DNA of 64,000 bases from Nematopogon swammerdamellus (Eukaryota; Arthropoda; Insecta; Lepidoptera; Adelidae), in contig OX336354.1 of NCBI GenBank assembly GCA_946902875.1, positions 62,001 through 126,000 on the forward strand, written 5' to 3'. Of the stretch, positions 53,380 through 62,429 are shown in pieces. The stretch's first letter is position 1. Each line of letters begins with the position of its first letter. A model generated the notes under the pieces. It was not told the DNA's origin. It saw only the letters and a program-made list of their open reading frames with translations, and ran no database searches. The translations under genes were made by a program, and so were the position numbers.

Positions 53380-53700
53380 CTTCCCCAACTTTCCCAATAA
53401 AATCCCTATAAAGTCTCGAATAAGGATTCGGTCCCAAATGGGATTGAATCCTTGCCCATCAGTAGGTATGCCGTACCGTATGAGTGATGTTGTGTAGTAA
53501 TGTATTGTATTAGTGATGTTTTTGGTGGTTTAAAAAAAAACCAGGGTCAATATAGAGAAGATATCTATATTAACCCTAACCTAATGTTGAGGCGGCGCAT
53601 GTCGTTTTTGTTACGTTTGTATTTCCGAAAATAAAGCTTTCTTAGGTGGTTATAAAAAGAAAATAACCATAACCTAATTTTAACACCCTAACATTGCTAA
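53380..53700. repeat. Right arm of the large inverted repeat
   Basis: GATTGAATCCTTGCCCATCA GTAGGTATGCC and CGCATGTCGTTTTTGTTACG with TTCTTAGGTGGTTATAA are the complements of 50,816-50,850 and 50,522-50,575. Confidence 0.6.
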
Positions 53701-53880
53701 AAAACAAAACAAAAAATTTTTTACAAAAGGAACACGAACCCATGGTCGAGCTCGAGACCGAAAAAATAAAAATCCTACACTCTTATACCACTGAGCCAAC
53801 AAATTACATAAACGACCAAACGAATATCGGATTCAGTTGGTTCGCTTTCGAGCCGAGTCAGCCCGAGTGTTTCCGAAAGG
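53701..53880 (-). mobile_element. tRNA-like SINE, second family, copy 2
   Basis: On the minus strand, TTGGCTCAGTGGTATAAGAG and CGACCATGGGTTCG match the boxes at 49,855-49,915, and GATATTCGTTTGGTCGTTTATG is shared upstream. It extends the inverted symmetry of the region. Confidence 0.6.
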
Positions 53881-54599
53881 AGCGTAGGAGGAGGCGCAGG
53901 ATCAGCCAGAGCTGTCAGGTGTCAAACCCGAGGAGTGAGTGCTTGCCCAATGCCCCCGCTATGAGTCCTTGTTTGCTTTCTAATAAATTAATGCTGGGAG
54001 CGTCACCTAGTGTTGACGATTAAACTTATTTGACGGCCAATGAATGCTGCAAGTTTAGTATTTGTGAAATACCACCAAGATCACTTTTTATTATTTTATT
54101 CCCAAGGATATATGATATCCTTTGACGATATTATTAAATCGTGAATTTAGAAATAATTGATATTTAATATTTTAGAGCAATCATAGGAATAATAACAATT
54201 ATACCAGAAAAAAGTTACTCAGAAATTCTATGAAAATGCCCAAAATCGTGCATCTCTCCTTAATTATGGCAGCACTTTCATATGTGAAAAGTAAATCGCA
54301 CGAATCTAATGATGCCAGTCCTCTTCCTCTGATTTCATGTTTTTAACAAAACTTTATCAAGTTTTCAAAGTATTATTCTTCACACCTGTAACAATATTTA
54401 CTAAACATAAATATTTTATAAAATATAGTATCTACAAGTTTTTCAACATACGTTAATTTCATCTAAATTTGACTGTTAATATATTTTCCAAAGCACTGTA
54501 TCGGGGGATATGCGATGAAAGTCAAAGGGTATCCCCAGCGCGCGTAGTAAGTACGCGAAGGCGACGTCGCTCGCCTTCTCTGTGCAATATTCGCGTTGT
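53881..54599. other. Unassigned AT-rich sequence
   Basis: No feature recognised apart from a GC-rising segment after 54,500. Confidence 0.3.
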
Positions 54600-54943
54600 G
54601 TCATTTCAATTCTTGATCTCGATTTTGAGTATTGTTGTTCCTGTATGTACCGCTTTTGATCTTTCGTGTCGCGTTATCGGTGCGCCGGGACGAGCGCGCG
54701 CGTGTGGAAGTGTCGCAGTAGTGTGCTGTGTGATGTGAAGGGTCCCCGCGCCACGGGCGGCGAGTGCGAGTGGAGTGAAGTGTTTGGAAGGAAGAAAGGA
54801 TCTGCCCGTGCAGGGCGACGAGGTGTGGGCGAGGCGTGCGCGGTGCGGTGGCGCGGCGCGGCGCAGCGCTGCGCGGCGAAGGGCTGACGACGATATGGAG
54901 GGACAAGGAGCGCGGGCGAGCGACGGCTCATGAAGAAGCCACG
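54600..54943 (+). promoter_or_regulatory. CpG-rich candidate first exon of a downstream host gene
   Basis: CpG density and GC content rise sharply from about 54,500 and end at CCACG|GTGAGT (donor at 54,944). An ATG at 54,930 would start MKKP.. and be split by the intron after 14 bp. A 12-codon upstream frame (54,895-54,933) overlaps it in TCATGA. The structure is that of a 5'UTR exon with a CpG-rich promoter. Downstream exons are not in the window because LINE insertions fill the remaining 9 kb. Confidence 0.45.
54895..54933 (+). CDS. Upstream ORF overlapping the candidate start codon
   Basis: ATGGAGGGACAAGGAGCGCG begins a 12-codon frame ending TGA. The stop overlaps the ATG at 54,930 by two bases (ATGA). 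If the transcript is real, this would limit initiation at the second ATG or require reinitiation. Confidence 0.3.
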   Translation: MEGQGARASDGS

Positions 54944-55173
54944 GTGAGTGTGCCGCGAACCAGTCGTATCCAGCCAGCCTGCACTTATCCACTCCACACA
55001 CCCACTCCTGCGTCCACCTCATCTTTATTGTTTCCCAATTGTGTGTGAGATATTGTCGGTGGGTGAAGGGGTGGGATGTCCTGAGGGCACAGTGTCAGCG
55101 GAGGTCCCTGCGTTGTCCGCATATTGCCACTACTTAAACATTATTTCTGGCCTCCACCGAGCAATGCTGAAGG

Positions 55174-55690
55174 AAGGTGTGGAACTAAGCTTGCGATGGC
55201 TTCACCGAACATATCCGGGCCCATCGGCAGTAGAGGAGGGTGTTAATCGAGGTCGGGACTAGCGAGTGGCCACTCTAATTTCTTCATGCTTCACGTTTCA
55301 GCTCGCATCAAGCCCTCGTCAGCTAGTCTGCGTTGACTAGGACGTGGAGAAACCACCAGTCCCGCTCTCGACCTCCCTCTCTCTACCTATCCATATTCTG
55401 TAGGATGCTTCCAGTGACGTTTTCGAAGCTCTCTCCATGTATGAGCTTAGCGTCGATCTTGGCAGGCCTAGATTCTTGAAGAGACTGTAGAGCGACTTCG
55501 CTGGTAGTCCTCCTGCTCCGACTTCCACAGCGAAGAGATCAGTCTTGATTCCGTTTCTCACAATCCGGTCTACTAAGTTGCAGTACTTGTTAAGTTTGAT
55601 GTTGTGGTCCTTCGGTATGTTACTTTCCCATGGAACTGTAAGTTCATCAAGTACTACATGCTTTATCGCTTTTGAGAATATGAAAACTTC
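55174..55690 (-). mobile_element. R2-like LINE fragment, 5' truncated
   Basis: From the 3' end GAAGGTGTGGAACTAAGCTT to the RLE region (ending GATATTC-like sequence near 55,683), it matches the copy at 35,700. It has several substitutions, including TTTCTTCATGCTTCACG in place of TTTCCCGCGCATGC. Confidence 0.85.
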
Positions 55691-55739
55691 GCAAATGACC
55701 CCACTTACTTACAAAAAAAATGTTGTCAGTTCATGTGCC

Positions 55740-56481
55740 GAACATCCTGTATTTTTATTACTACATGTAGTTCAAGATTATATCATCCGACTACTCCCCA
55801 CGAAGCAATAAAAGAGGTGATCGAAGAGACCGGTAACATTATAATAGGAGAAATAATTAACGCCCGAGTAGGACCAGACAGAAAACCCTCGTCTACATTC
55901 TTTGTAAACCTTGAACCGAGGGTGAATAATAAATCCGTCAAAAGTATCCGCTACATATGCAATACGGCAATCACAATTGAAGATCCAAAAAAGCGTAAGA
56001 CGATAGTCCAGTGCACCAGGTGCCAACAATATGGTCACACTAAAAATAATTGTCTGAGACCTTTTCGCTGCGTCAAGTGCGCTCAGGCTCACAATACAAT
56101 AGACTGTCGTACAAGAAAGATCAAAGCACCCCGGCGACGTGTGCCTTATGCCTGGGCAGCCATCCCGCTAACTACAAAGGATGTGAGGTTTACAAAGAAA
56201 TTTTAGACAGAAAAATCAATAAAAAACAAAAACTCATCCCTCAACCAAAGACAGCTCCTGAAAAAAGTGAAGCCAAGGACAAGCGCAGCAACGAACGACA
56301 ATACAACCGAGGAGATAAAGTTGACTCAAACAAAACCTACTCTGAGGTACTTAGATCAAACACACAACAGAGCGGTGTTGATCCAACACAGGTCATGCTA
56401 GACCTATTTACAAAACAGTCTGAAAAACTAGACATAACTATTACTCCAACAGATAATCACTCTCATGAGCCTTATAGTTAA
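55740..56481 (+). pseudogene. Jockey-clade gag (ORF1), 5' truncated
   Basis: The frame reads HPTTPHEAIKEVIEETGNII and STFFVNLEPRVNNKSVK, a Jockey gag core. Then come three knuckles: CTRCQQYGHTKNNC (CX2CX4HX4C), CVKCAQAHNTIDC (CX2CX3HX4C) and, after a frameshift near 56,110, CALCLGSHPANYKGC. It ends EPYS at 56,481. The N-terminal part is missing. ORF2 begins shortly after in VTSLRIATW, where GTG stands at the usual ATG position. Confidence 0.8.
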
Positions 56482-56530
56482 AATAGTGGACAAGCTGGCA
56501 CCGTGACTTCCCTACGTATAGCTACGTGGT

Positions 56531-56765
56531 TGTTGTTGTTTTGGTTTGGGGTTGGCTCTAGGCCTGCAAACTAATCCCGCTTGGTTGGGGACCTGCGTGC
56601 AAAACCCCGCAGTCTCCAGCTACCCCAGCCAGCCTATGTCTTCCATGAAAGCCACAAGTCGACCGGGGTGTCTGCAGGCCGCTTATCCCTTAGTCGCCTT
56701 TTACGACATGCAAGGGGAGAGATGCAGTGGGACTATTCTTATTAAGTACCGGCCCCACACAGTAC
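56531..56765 (+). mobile_element. Complete 235-bp SINE-like element with 13-bp target duplication
   Basis: ATAGCTACGTGGT occurs at 56,518-56,530 and again at 56,766-56,778. The insert begins TGTTGTTGTTTTGG, contains CTAATCCCGCTTGGTTGGGG, and ends with the module TTATCCCTTAGTCGCCTTTT ... CCGGCCCCACACAGTAC. It interrupts the first codons of the Jockey ORF2. It has no poly-A tail. Confidence 0.85.
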
Positions 56766-58262
56766 ATAGCTACGTGGTATATAAATGGTTTGGCCCCAAT
56801 CCAAGCAGAAGTGGCAACGCTAATTAACATCCATAAACTAGACATAGTTCTAACCTCAGAATCCCACTCCAACCTTAAAACCGATATACGGATTAAAGGG
56901 TTTAACATCTACAAAACTAACCATCCAGATGGAACGGCACATGGAGGTACAGCAATCATAGTTAAAGAAACCATAAAACACCATTCGCTACCAAACTTTA
57001 ATACCGAGCACATCCAAGCAACTACAATAGCAGTGGAAGACAAGTTGGGATACTTTAACATATCATCTGTCTATTGCCCACCCAAGCACAAAATAGATGA
57101 GGCAAAGTTCACAGAGTACTTCACAACTCTTGGAGGTCGGTTCGTGGCTGGTGGAGACTGGAACTCCAAACACACTCACTGGGGCTCCAGACTCCTGACA
57201 ACAAGAGGCAGAGAACTGAACAAGAGCATGGAAAACAACAATATACTGGCCTTGTCTACTGGAGAACCGACATACTGGCCCACAGATGCAAACAATGCTG
57301 GTGTTCCACAAGGATCCGTGCTGTCGCCTACTCTGTTTCTATTATTTATTAACGATGTGCTCTCGCTCGGCGAAATACATTGCTACGCGGATGACAGCAC
57401 GGTGCACGAAGGGTTCATCAAAGACTGGAAGGGTAGAGAGGCCTCAGCAGCAAACGCGAGACGCGAAACTGTTGCTCGGGTTGACCTGGTTCTCGATAAG
57501 GTATCCTCTTGGGGGAAGGAGAACTTGGTCAACTTCAACGTAGCTAAGACGCAAGCTTGTGCCTTCTCTACTAAGGCTGATCCGTTTCCACTCCAAGCAA
57601 CTTTCCAGGGCAGCCAAGTCCCCAATGATGGTAGTCTGGGCGTCCTGGGTATGGAGGTGTCCAGGGACGTTGGATTTCGATGGTTCATAGAGTCCAAGGC
57701 GAAACTAGCATCTCGAAAATTAGGGATACTCTACCGATGTCGGCGATTTTTCACGCCGGTCCAACTGCTTACACTCTATAAAGCACAAGTAAGACCGGTG
57801 ATGGAATATTGCAGTCATCTTTGGGAGGGTTCCCCTGAGTACCTTCTTTCAGCCTTGGATTCCATTCAACGACGAGCCATTCGCCTCATTGGCGACTCTG
57901 TACTCACAAAGGACCTTCAACCTCTAAAGCACAGATATATCGTTGGGTCATTGAACCTGTTTTATCATTACTACTATGGCCGCTGCTCTGACGAAATTGC
58001 TTCCCTTATCCCTCCTCCTCCTGTTCGCCTTCGCCAAACCCGTCATACTCTCGCGGAACACCCCTTTGTAGTGGACAGACGATTACTCCGAACTGCACGA
58101 TTCTCTAAATCGTTCTTGTGCCGCACTGCAAAGGTGTGGAACGGGCTTCCGGGGAATATCTTTCCCCACTCCTACAATCCACGGATCTTCAAATCGCGGG
58201 TAAATAGCCTTTCCCCAGCGACATTAGTCCACCTCCTCGGGGGTGATATTGTCTGCGCCTGA
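56727..58262 (+). CDS. 511-codon fused frame: SINE tail, Jockey endonuclease, foreign RT
   Basis: A single uninterrupted frame joins three sources. Residues 1-17 are read from the SINE-like tail. Residues 18-190 are Jockey endonuclease. Residues 191-511 come from another LINE: AGVPQGSVLSPTLFLLFIND, HCYADDSTV (RT active site), WGKENLVNFNVAKTQACAFS, PVMEYCSHLWEGSPEYLL and the C-terminus HPFVVDRRLLRTARFSKSFL ... LLGGDIVCA. The RT portion lacks its fingers, so activity is unlikely. The fusion is a consequence of nested insertion. Expression is not shown. Confidence 0.6.
   Translation: MGLFLLSTGPTQYIATWYINGLAPIQAEVATLINIHKLDIVLTSESHSNLKTDIRIKGFNIYKTNHPDGTAHGGTAIIVKETIKHHSLPNFNTEHIQATTIAVEDKLGYFNISSVYCPPKHKIDEAKFTEYFTTLGGRFVAGGDWNSKHTHWGSRLLTTRGRELNKSMENNNILALSTGEPTYWPTDANNAGVPQGSVLSPTLFLLFINDVLSLGEIHCYADDSTVHEGFIKDWKGREASAANARRETVARVDLVLDKVSSWGKENLVNFNVAKTQACAFSTKADPFPLQATFQGSQVPNDGSLGVLGMEVSRDVGFRWFIESKAKLASRKLGILYRCRRFFTPVQLLTLYKAQVRPVMEYCSHLWEGSPEYLLSALDSIQRRAIRLIGDSVLTKDLQPLKHRYIVGSLNLFYHYYYGRCSDEIASLIPPPPVRLRQTRHTLAEHPFVVDRRLLRTARFSKSFLCRTAKVWNGLPGNIFPHSYNPRIFKSRVNSLSPATLVHLLGGDIVCA
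56779..57294 (+). pseudogene. Jockey endonuclease, N-terminal part
   Basis: The frame reads INGLAPIQAEVATLINIHKL, VLTSESHSNL (catalytic Glu block), AHGGTAIIVK, SVYCPPKHKIDEAKFTEYF and FVAGGDWNSKHTHWGSRLL (GDWN block of APE-type endonuclease), stopping at PTYWPTDANN. It continues after the next insertion at 58,323. Because of the insertion it is fused in frame to foreign RT. Confidence 0.8.
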
Positions 58263-58322
58263 GGCTTCGACCTCGGACACAGGCAGCTAGTACGGAAACA
58301 ATAAAAAAAAATAAAAAAAAAA
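57295..58322 (+). mobile_element. 5'-truncated RT element inserted in the Jockey endonuclease
   Basis: It starts inside RT (VPQGS block) and ends in a 3'UTR of about 50 bp with AATAAAAAAAAATAAAAAAAA. Jockey coding sequence is contiguous across it (PTDANN on the left, PDLLDF-type sequence on the right). A fragment of the same 3' end lies at 25,757-25,845. Confidence 0.75.
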
Positions 58323-58470
58323 TTCCTGATTTACTTGATTTCTTTATACCTAGTTAAAGGTATGTCACGGCACTACTTTCAAACGGAGTCCTGCTTGGAT
58401 AACAGCTCTGATCATACACCGGTACTCTTGACAGCAAGTACCACCATTATAAACATTGTCATTATAAACA
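58323..58470 (+). pseudogene. Jockey endonuclease, C-terminal part
   Basis: With frameshifts it reads ...DLLDF near 58,325 and SRHYFQTESCLDNSSDHTPV LLT at 58,365-58,440. The SDH motif is the last catalytic block of APE-type endonucleases. It is bounded on the right by the CR1-like insertion. Confidence 0.75.
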
Positions 58471-58895
58471 GTCAGCAAACGTGCTCAGTTCGTGCTGTCA
58501 CGTATTTACGAGCTCCGAATTGAAAAAACTCAAAAGCCTGTCAAAAGCGATTTATAGCCTACCAGACTTATATTGTTCGAACCGCAAAGTTTTGGCGGTC
58601 CTAGTGCTTGTAAATATATAAAAATTCAACCCCTATTATAGACGATATAGACGTGATTGTGATATTGATAACGCAGTGTTGAAGTTGCCGGTGTATTGGT
58701 GTAGCGTATAACAGTGCTATCTAGCTCGCACTCGTTTGCACACCCATGTCCCGTCCCGCGTCCGCTCCGACTAGCGGTCTGAGGCGCAGGTGTGCGAGTG
58801 TGTGCAGCGTCGCCGTCCGTCGTATAAGCGTTACCTCAACTGCCTACTCCACTGACCATCTGGACTGACGAAGCCTCACAAACACGGTATCGAAA

Positions 58896-60116
58896 ATGGC
58901 AAGTAAAGAGGCGCCAGATGCAATGACTACATGCAACGCGTGCAATGCCGAGATTGGAACTGAAGAAACAATTTCGTGCAAAATCTGCTCAGAAACGTAT
59001 CACGTTGCGTGCGTTACTACAAAACGCACCAAGTTGCGGATGACAAAGGAATGGACATGCCCTTACTGTCAATCCAGTCACAAATTAGGGTCGGGCAACA
59101 TTAACAGCCCTCGTAACAAGTTGGCGCTCAACATAACTGGCAACAAGCGAGCGCCCCATGGCGATGCGGCCCTCGCCCGCGACAGCGTCAGCGCACCGAC
59201 TACGCCCGACACGGCGGACCTACTCATTGGAGGTGCATCGCCCTTCGACTCAGCACAAACTCCGGCCTCTGGCACGCCGGTACCCAACTCCTTTCCTATG
59301 GACAGTCTGCTGCAAATCGTCGACAAGAGGATGTCTGAGCTGGCGGCCCACTACATGTCCCAGATGGATGAATGCAGCAAGCGTCTGGAATCAAAGTGCG
59401 GCGAGTTATTGTGCTCCATCCAGTCCATCACCTCGAGGTTGGATAATCTTGAGAGTGAACACGAATCGCACCAGTCTGAACACAAACGGGAGATGATTGA
59501 ACTTCGGCAGGAGCTCGCTGATGTCAAAAGGAGGCAGGAAGACGCAGATCAGCAGGCCAGAAGCTGCAACATAGAAGTCCATGGTGTACCCGAGAGAAAA
59601 GGAGAAAACTTAATGGGGATCCTGCTAGATTTATGCACGGCGGTCGGCTCTCCGATATCGGCGAATGACGTCGTTGCCGTGCACCGCGTCGCGCGCGGCA
59701 CCACCGGCGGAGGCGGGGCATCGGCGCAGCGCGGCGCAGGCGCAGGCGATGACGACACCGACACCGGAGGCGCTGCTCACAGCGGCGGAATTGGCGGCGA
59801 TGGGAGACCTAAAAATATAATTGCAAAACTTACCACAAGAGTAATGCGCGATAATATCATCGCTGCCGCCAGAGTCAGACGCGGAGTAACCACTGATAGT
59901 ATAGGACTGGCTGGCCCTCCTCGTAAGATATACCTCAATGAGCATCTCACCTTGCAGCGAAAATTGTTGTTTCGCGAAGTTCGCAGCAGATGTACTCAGC
60001 ATAAGTTCAAGTACTCGTGGGTCAAACATGGAACTCTCTTGGTTAGGCGTGATGATAACCCGCACAGCAGGGTGCTTGCTATCAGAAACCCTAGTGACCT
60101 TGCTAAGATCAAATAA
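58896..60116 (+). CDS. ORF1 protein of a CR1-like LINE with PHD finger
   Basis: The 406-residue frame is intact. Residues 13-58 form a C4HC3 PHD-type zinc finger (C13, C16, C28, C31, H36, C39, C55, C58). A low-complexity linker follows, then a coiled coil at about 140-225 (SELAAHYMSQMDECSKRLES, REMIELRQELADVKRRQEDA). An RRM-like region opens with CNIEVHGVPERKGENLMGIL. A Gly-rich GC-biased insert sits at about 268-305. A C-terminal domain follows (NIIAKLTTRVMRDNIIAAAR, RKIYLNEHLTLQRKLLFREV), as in L1/CR1 ORF1 proteins. These proteins bind RNA as trimers in the element's RNP. ATG context AAAATGG is good. Confidence 0.85.
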   Translation: MASKEAPDAMTTCNACNAEIGTEETISCKICSETYHVACVTTKRTKLRMTKEWTCPYCQSSHKLGSGNINSPRNKLALNITGNKRAPHGDAALARDSVSAPTTPDTADLLIGGASPFDSAQTPASGTPVPNSFPMDSLLQIVDKRMSELAAHYMSQMDECSKRLESKCGELLCSIQSITSRLDNLESEHESHQSEHKREMIELRQELADVKRRQEDADQQARSCNIEVHGVPERKGENLMGILLDLCTAVGSPISANDVVAVHRVARGTTGGGGASAQRGAGAGDDDTDTGGAAHSGGIGGDGRPKNIIAKLTTRVMRDNIIAAARVRRGVTTDSIGLAGPPRKIYLNEHLTLQRKLLFREVRSRCTQHKFKYSWVKHGTLLVRRDDNPHSRVLAIRNPSDLAKIK

Positions 60117-60870
60117 CTTTTATATCTGGTACGTACATAGCTATATTAATCAAACACCAACGTCCTTGCTCTTGACAAGTTTTTTTGTCATACTGTTATT
60201 ATTAGCTGCTAAGTGTCTGTGGCGTATAAAACTCATATTGTGTAACAAAATAATGAGAATGATGTTCTTTCAAACCATATTCATTTTGAAATATGTCTTT
60301 CGCACTTTTTCTCAGTGTCAATCCTCTTTCCGTATCCATTATCCTCAAAACATGAAGGATAATAATAACAAACATGTGAATCATGCCTATAATATTTGCA
60401 CTATCCTTGCTATGAAATCTATGACAAGTACTATGCCTGCTACAAACACGTACCTACGTATCATGATTTTATACTGTAGGAATACACCTGACTTGTATAA
60501 ATTTTTATTAATAATGATAAAATTATGCACTTTTAAAGGGAAACTGTTGGTCGTCAATAAAATCCTCAAAATTAAGAAACTTGAATACACCAAATGTTAT
60601 ATGATTCTAATTATAGTTAAAATAGTTTACATAAATAACATGTATAGGACAAAGAGTCGACTACTATGCGATGTCAATAAAATCTTTAAAATTATGAAAT
60701 TCAAATACATAAAAAGATATAATATTATTCTCATTGTACTTAAAATAGTTTACTTAAATAAAATTCACACGGCAAAAGGTCAATTATCTTACAAGGTTTG
60801 TCATCCCTTTATGAATCGCTTACATATCTGTTTAATTGTATTCTTATTTCTTATTTATTACTATGTCTAA
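59938..60870 (+). CDS. Uncharacterised open frame between ORF1 and ORF2
   Basis: This frame is +1 to ORF1 and stays open for about 250 codons after ORF1 ends, in DNA of about 70% AT, where a stop would be expected every 13-15 codons. It overlaps the end of ORF1 and the first 35 bp of ORF2. The part unique to it is Lys/Ile/Asn/Tyr-rich, with a hydrophobic stretch TSLLLTSFFVILLLLAAKCL and a second one at the C-terminus (LHICLIVFLFLIYYYV). A 40-residue unit is repeated (about 60,550-60,669 and 60,670-60,789; VNKILKIKKLEYTKCYMILI and VNKIFKIMKFKYIKRYNIIL) with largely conservative changes. I know no such LINE protein. It might still be chance or composition. Confidence 0.35.
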   Translation: MSISPCSENCCFAKFAADVLSISSSTRGSNMELSWLGVMITRTAGCLLSETLVTLLRSNNFYIWYVHSYINQTPTSLLLTSFFVILLLLAAKCLWRIKLILCNKIMRMMFFQTIFILKYVFRTFSQCQSSFRIHYPQNMKDNNNKHVNHAYNICTILAMKSMTSTMPATNTYLRIMILYCRNTPDLYKFLLIMIKLCTFKGKLLVVNKILKIKKLEYTKCYMILIIVKIVYINNMYRTKSRLLCDVNKIFKIMKFKYIKRYNIILIVLKIVYLNKIHTAKGQLSYKVCHPFMNRLHICLIVFLFLIYYYV

Positions 60871-61507
60871 TAACAACTTGTCTTTATATTACCAAAACTG
60901 TGCTGGGCTTAGGACCAAACTGAATACACTATATATGAATATTATAAACTGTGATTATGAGATCCTTGTACTGACGGAAAGTTGGTTAGTACCAGATATA
61001 TCTAACTCGGAATTCTGCGACGAAAACTTATTCTCGATATATCGTGCGGACCGTAATCGTGCGATTACACAGCGTAAGGATGGCGGCGGCTGTCTTATCG
61101 CGGTTCGCAAAGACCTAATATCAGAGCGGTGCGAGTTACCTGGCCCCGCCGCCGCCGCGGCCGCCGCCGCTGGCATCGACACGGTCTGTGTCATGGTGTC
61201 GCTGCGACGACGGAGCGGAGGCGGCGGCGGCGGCGGCGGTGGCGGTCAGGGGCCGCCGCCGTCGGACTCGAGCCGCGGCAGTGCACGGTCGCGAGAGCGA
61301 CTCCTCCTCTGCGCGTCTTACATCCCACCCGCATTTTCGTACGATGCCTACGTCAATCATTTTGAATCCATACAGCGCTACTATGTTGATACAGATGATT
61401 GTACGCTATGCCTGATCGGCGATTACAACATACCTGACATTCGTTGGACGGTGAATGTTGATGGATACTGCTCATCAAGCTGCACAGTGCGCGAATCTAG
61501 TATTTAA
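60836..61507 (+). pseudogene. ORF2 endonuclease, truncated, with poly-Ala and poly-Gly tracts
   Basis: From an inner ATG (MSNNNLSLYYQNCAGLRTKL) the frame shows LVLTESWL (catalytic Glu), RKDGGGCLIAVRKDL, LLLCASYIPPAFSYDAYV and CLIGDYNIPDIRW (GDxN). Between them are eight Ala and ten Gly coded by GCC/GCG and GGC runs, plus an Arg/Ser/Pro-rich spacer, unlike normal endonucleases. It ends at a deletion junction (CTVRESSI then TAA). Confidence 0.7.
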
Positions 61508-61760
61508 AATAGTAAACGACTTAATAGACTGTCCTGATTTACTTAATCAAATAGGTTTACGGGTTCCGTCACGCTCGACCAGAAACACCCATCTCTTCCA
61601 CTTGGAACTCTGTAGAACCAACTCAGGATTCCGTATGCCGATCTGGCGCATGTGCAATACATACAACACTAAACTCAGTGATTCGGATGCGGATGTGGAC
61701 ATCTTCTTCATGACGTCATACCAATTTAAGAAAGCTATTTTGTGTATACTTTCTGTCTAG
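61455..61760 (+). pseudogene. RT C-terminal tail of the CR1-like LINE
   Basis: FKIVNDLIDCPDLLNQIGLR, VPSRSTRNTHLFHLELCRTN and GFRMPIWRMCNTYN are the conserved CR1-type C-terminus. The frame overlaps the truncated endonuclease by about 50 bp in another phase, which marks the deletion junction. Confidence 0.7.
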
Positions 61761-61859
61761 AGTCAATACAATGTGTAGGAACTAATATTATAGTTTGTAC
61801 TTGTATTTTATAATTATGTTTTTAGTATATGTAAGTATTTTAGCTTAATATCTAAATAA

Positions 61860-61950
61860 CCTGCGACTGTGGGTCGCACTGACATGGCACTACAGCACCG
61901 TGGCGTACTCACTGTGGTATGGGCTGACATCGCGAATATTGTGCATAACT
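61860..61950 (+). repeat. LINE 3'UTR segment resembling the 5S-headed SINE body
   Basis: CGCACTGACATGGCACTACA and GGTATGGGCTGACATCGCGA ATATTGT align with GCACTGACATGGCACCTAGT and TGTTATGGGCTGACATCACG at 12,655-12,710. The match covers about 70 bp with one gap. Confidence 0.5.
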
Positions 61951-62429
61951 TATTTATTATATTATTATCTTAAATCCGCACACATTCGCATTATATATTA
62001 TGTACATATCAAGTCCGTCCTGTCAATGTTGTTTTATTTTGCTTTGGTCCCAAGCCCCCCTAACCAATAACTGTACTATACTATTCAATGCATCATACAT
62101 AATCATTATTAAGACAGATTGTAATGTGTGCGATCGGGATGGCACACTTGTTTGCTGTGAACATTGGCTGTGAATCACAAACCTACCTACCTATATAAAT
62201 ATATATATACATTTTATTTTCTCCTCTAAGTGTTCTTGATTATGAAGTCCACTGACACATTAGTATTTTTTTTTCTCGTTCTATAATTTAAGTTAAATAT
62301 GTGAAATACGTAGCTGAAGTAGCATATTGTGTAATCGCTATATTATTACCTTAATTAATTTCTCTTTTTCTTGCTATTTTGTTTGTATTTCCGAAATAAA
62401 TAAATAAATAAATAAATAAATTGAAAAGA

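Larger units (their letters stand above)
58471..62425 (+). mobile_element. CR1-like LINE, internally deleted, inserted in the Jockey element
   Basis: Order: 5'UTR of about 425 bp, PHD-type ORF1 (58,896-60,116), an AT-rich open frame (to 60,870), endonuclease start (60,836-61,507), then RT C-terminus (61,500-61,760), a 3'UTR of about 640 bp and an (AAAT)n tail. The deletion removes the endonuclease end and almost all RT. Jockey sequence resumes at about 62,430. The left edge is placed where Jockey similarity ends and is uncertain by about 20 bp. Confidence 0.75.
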
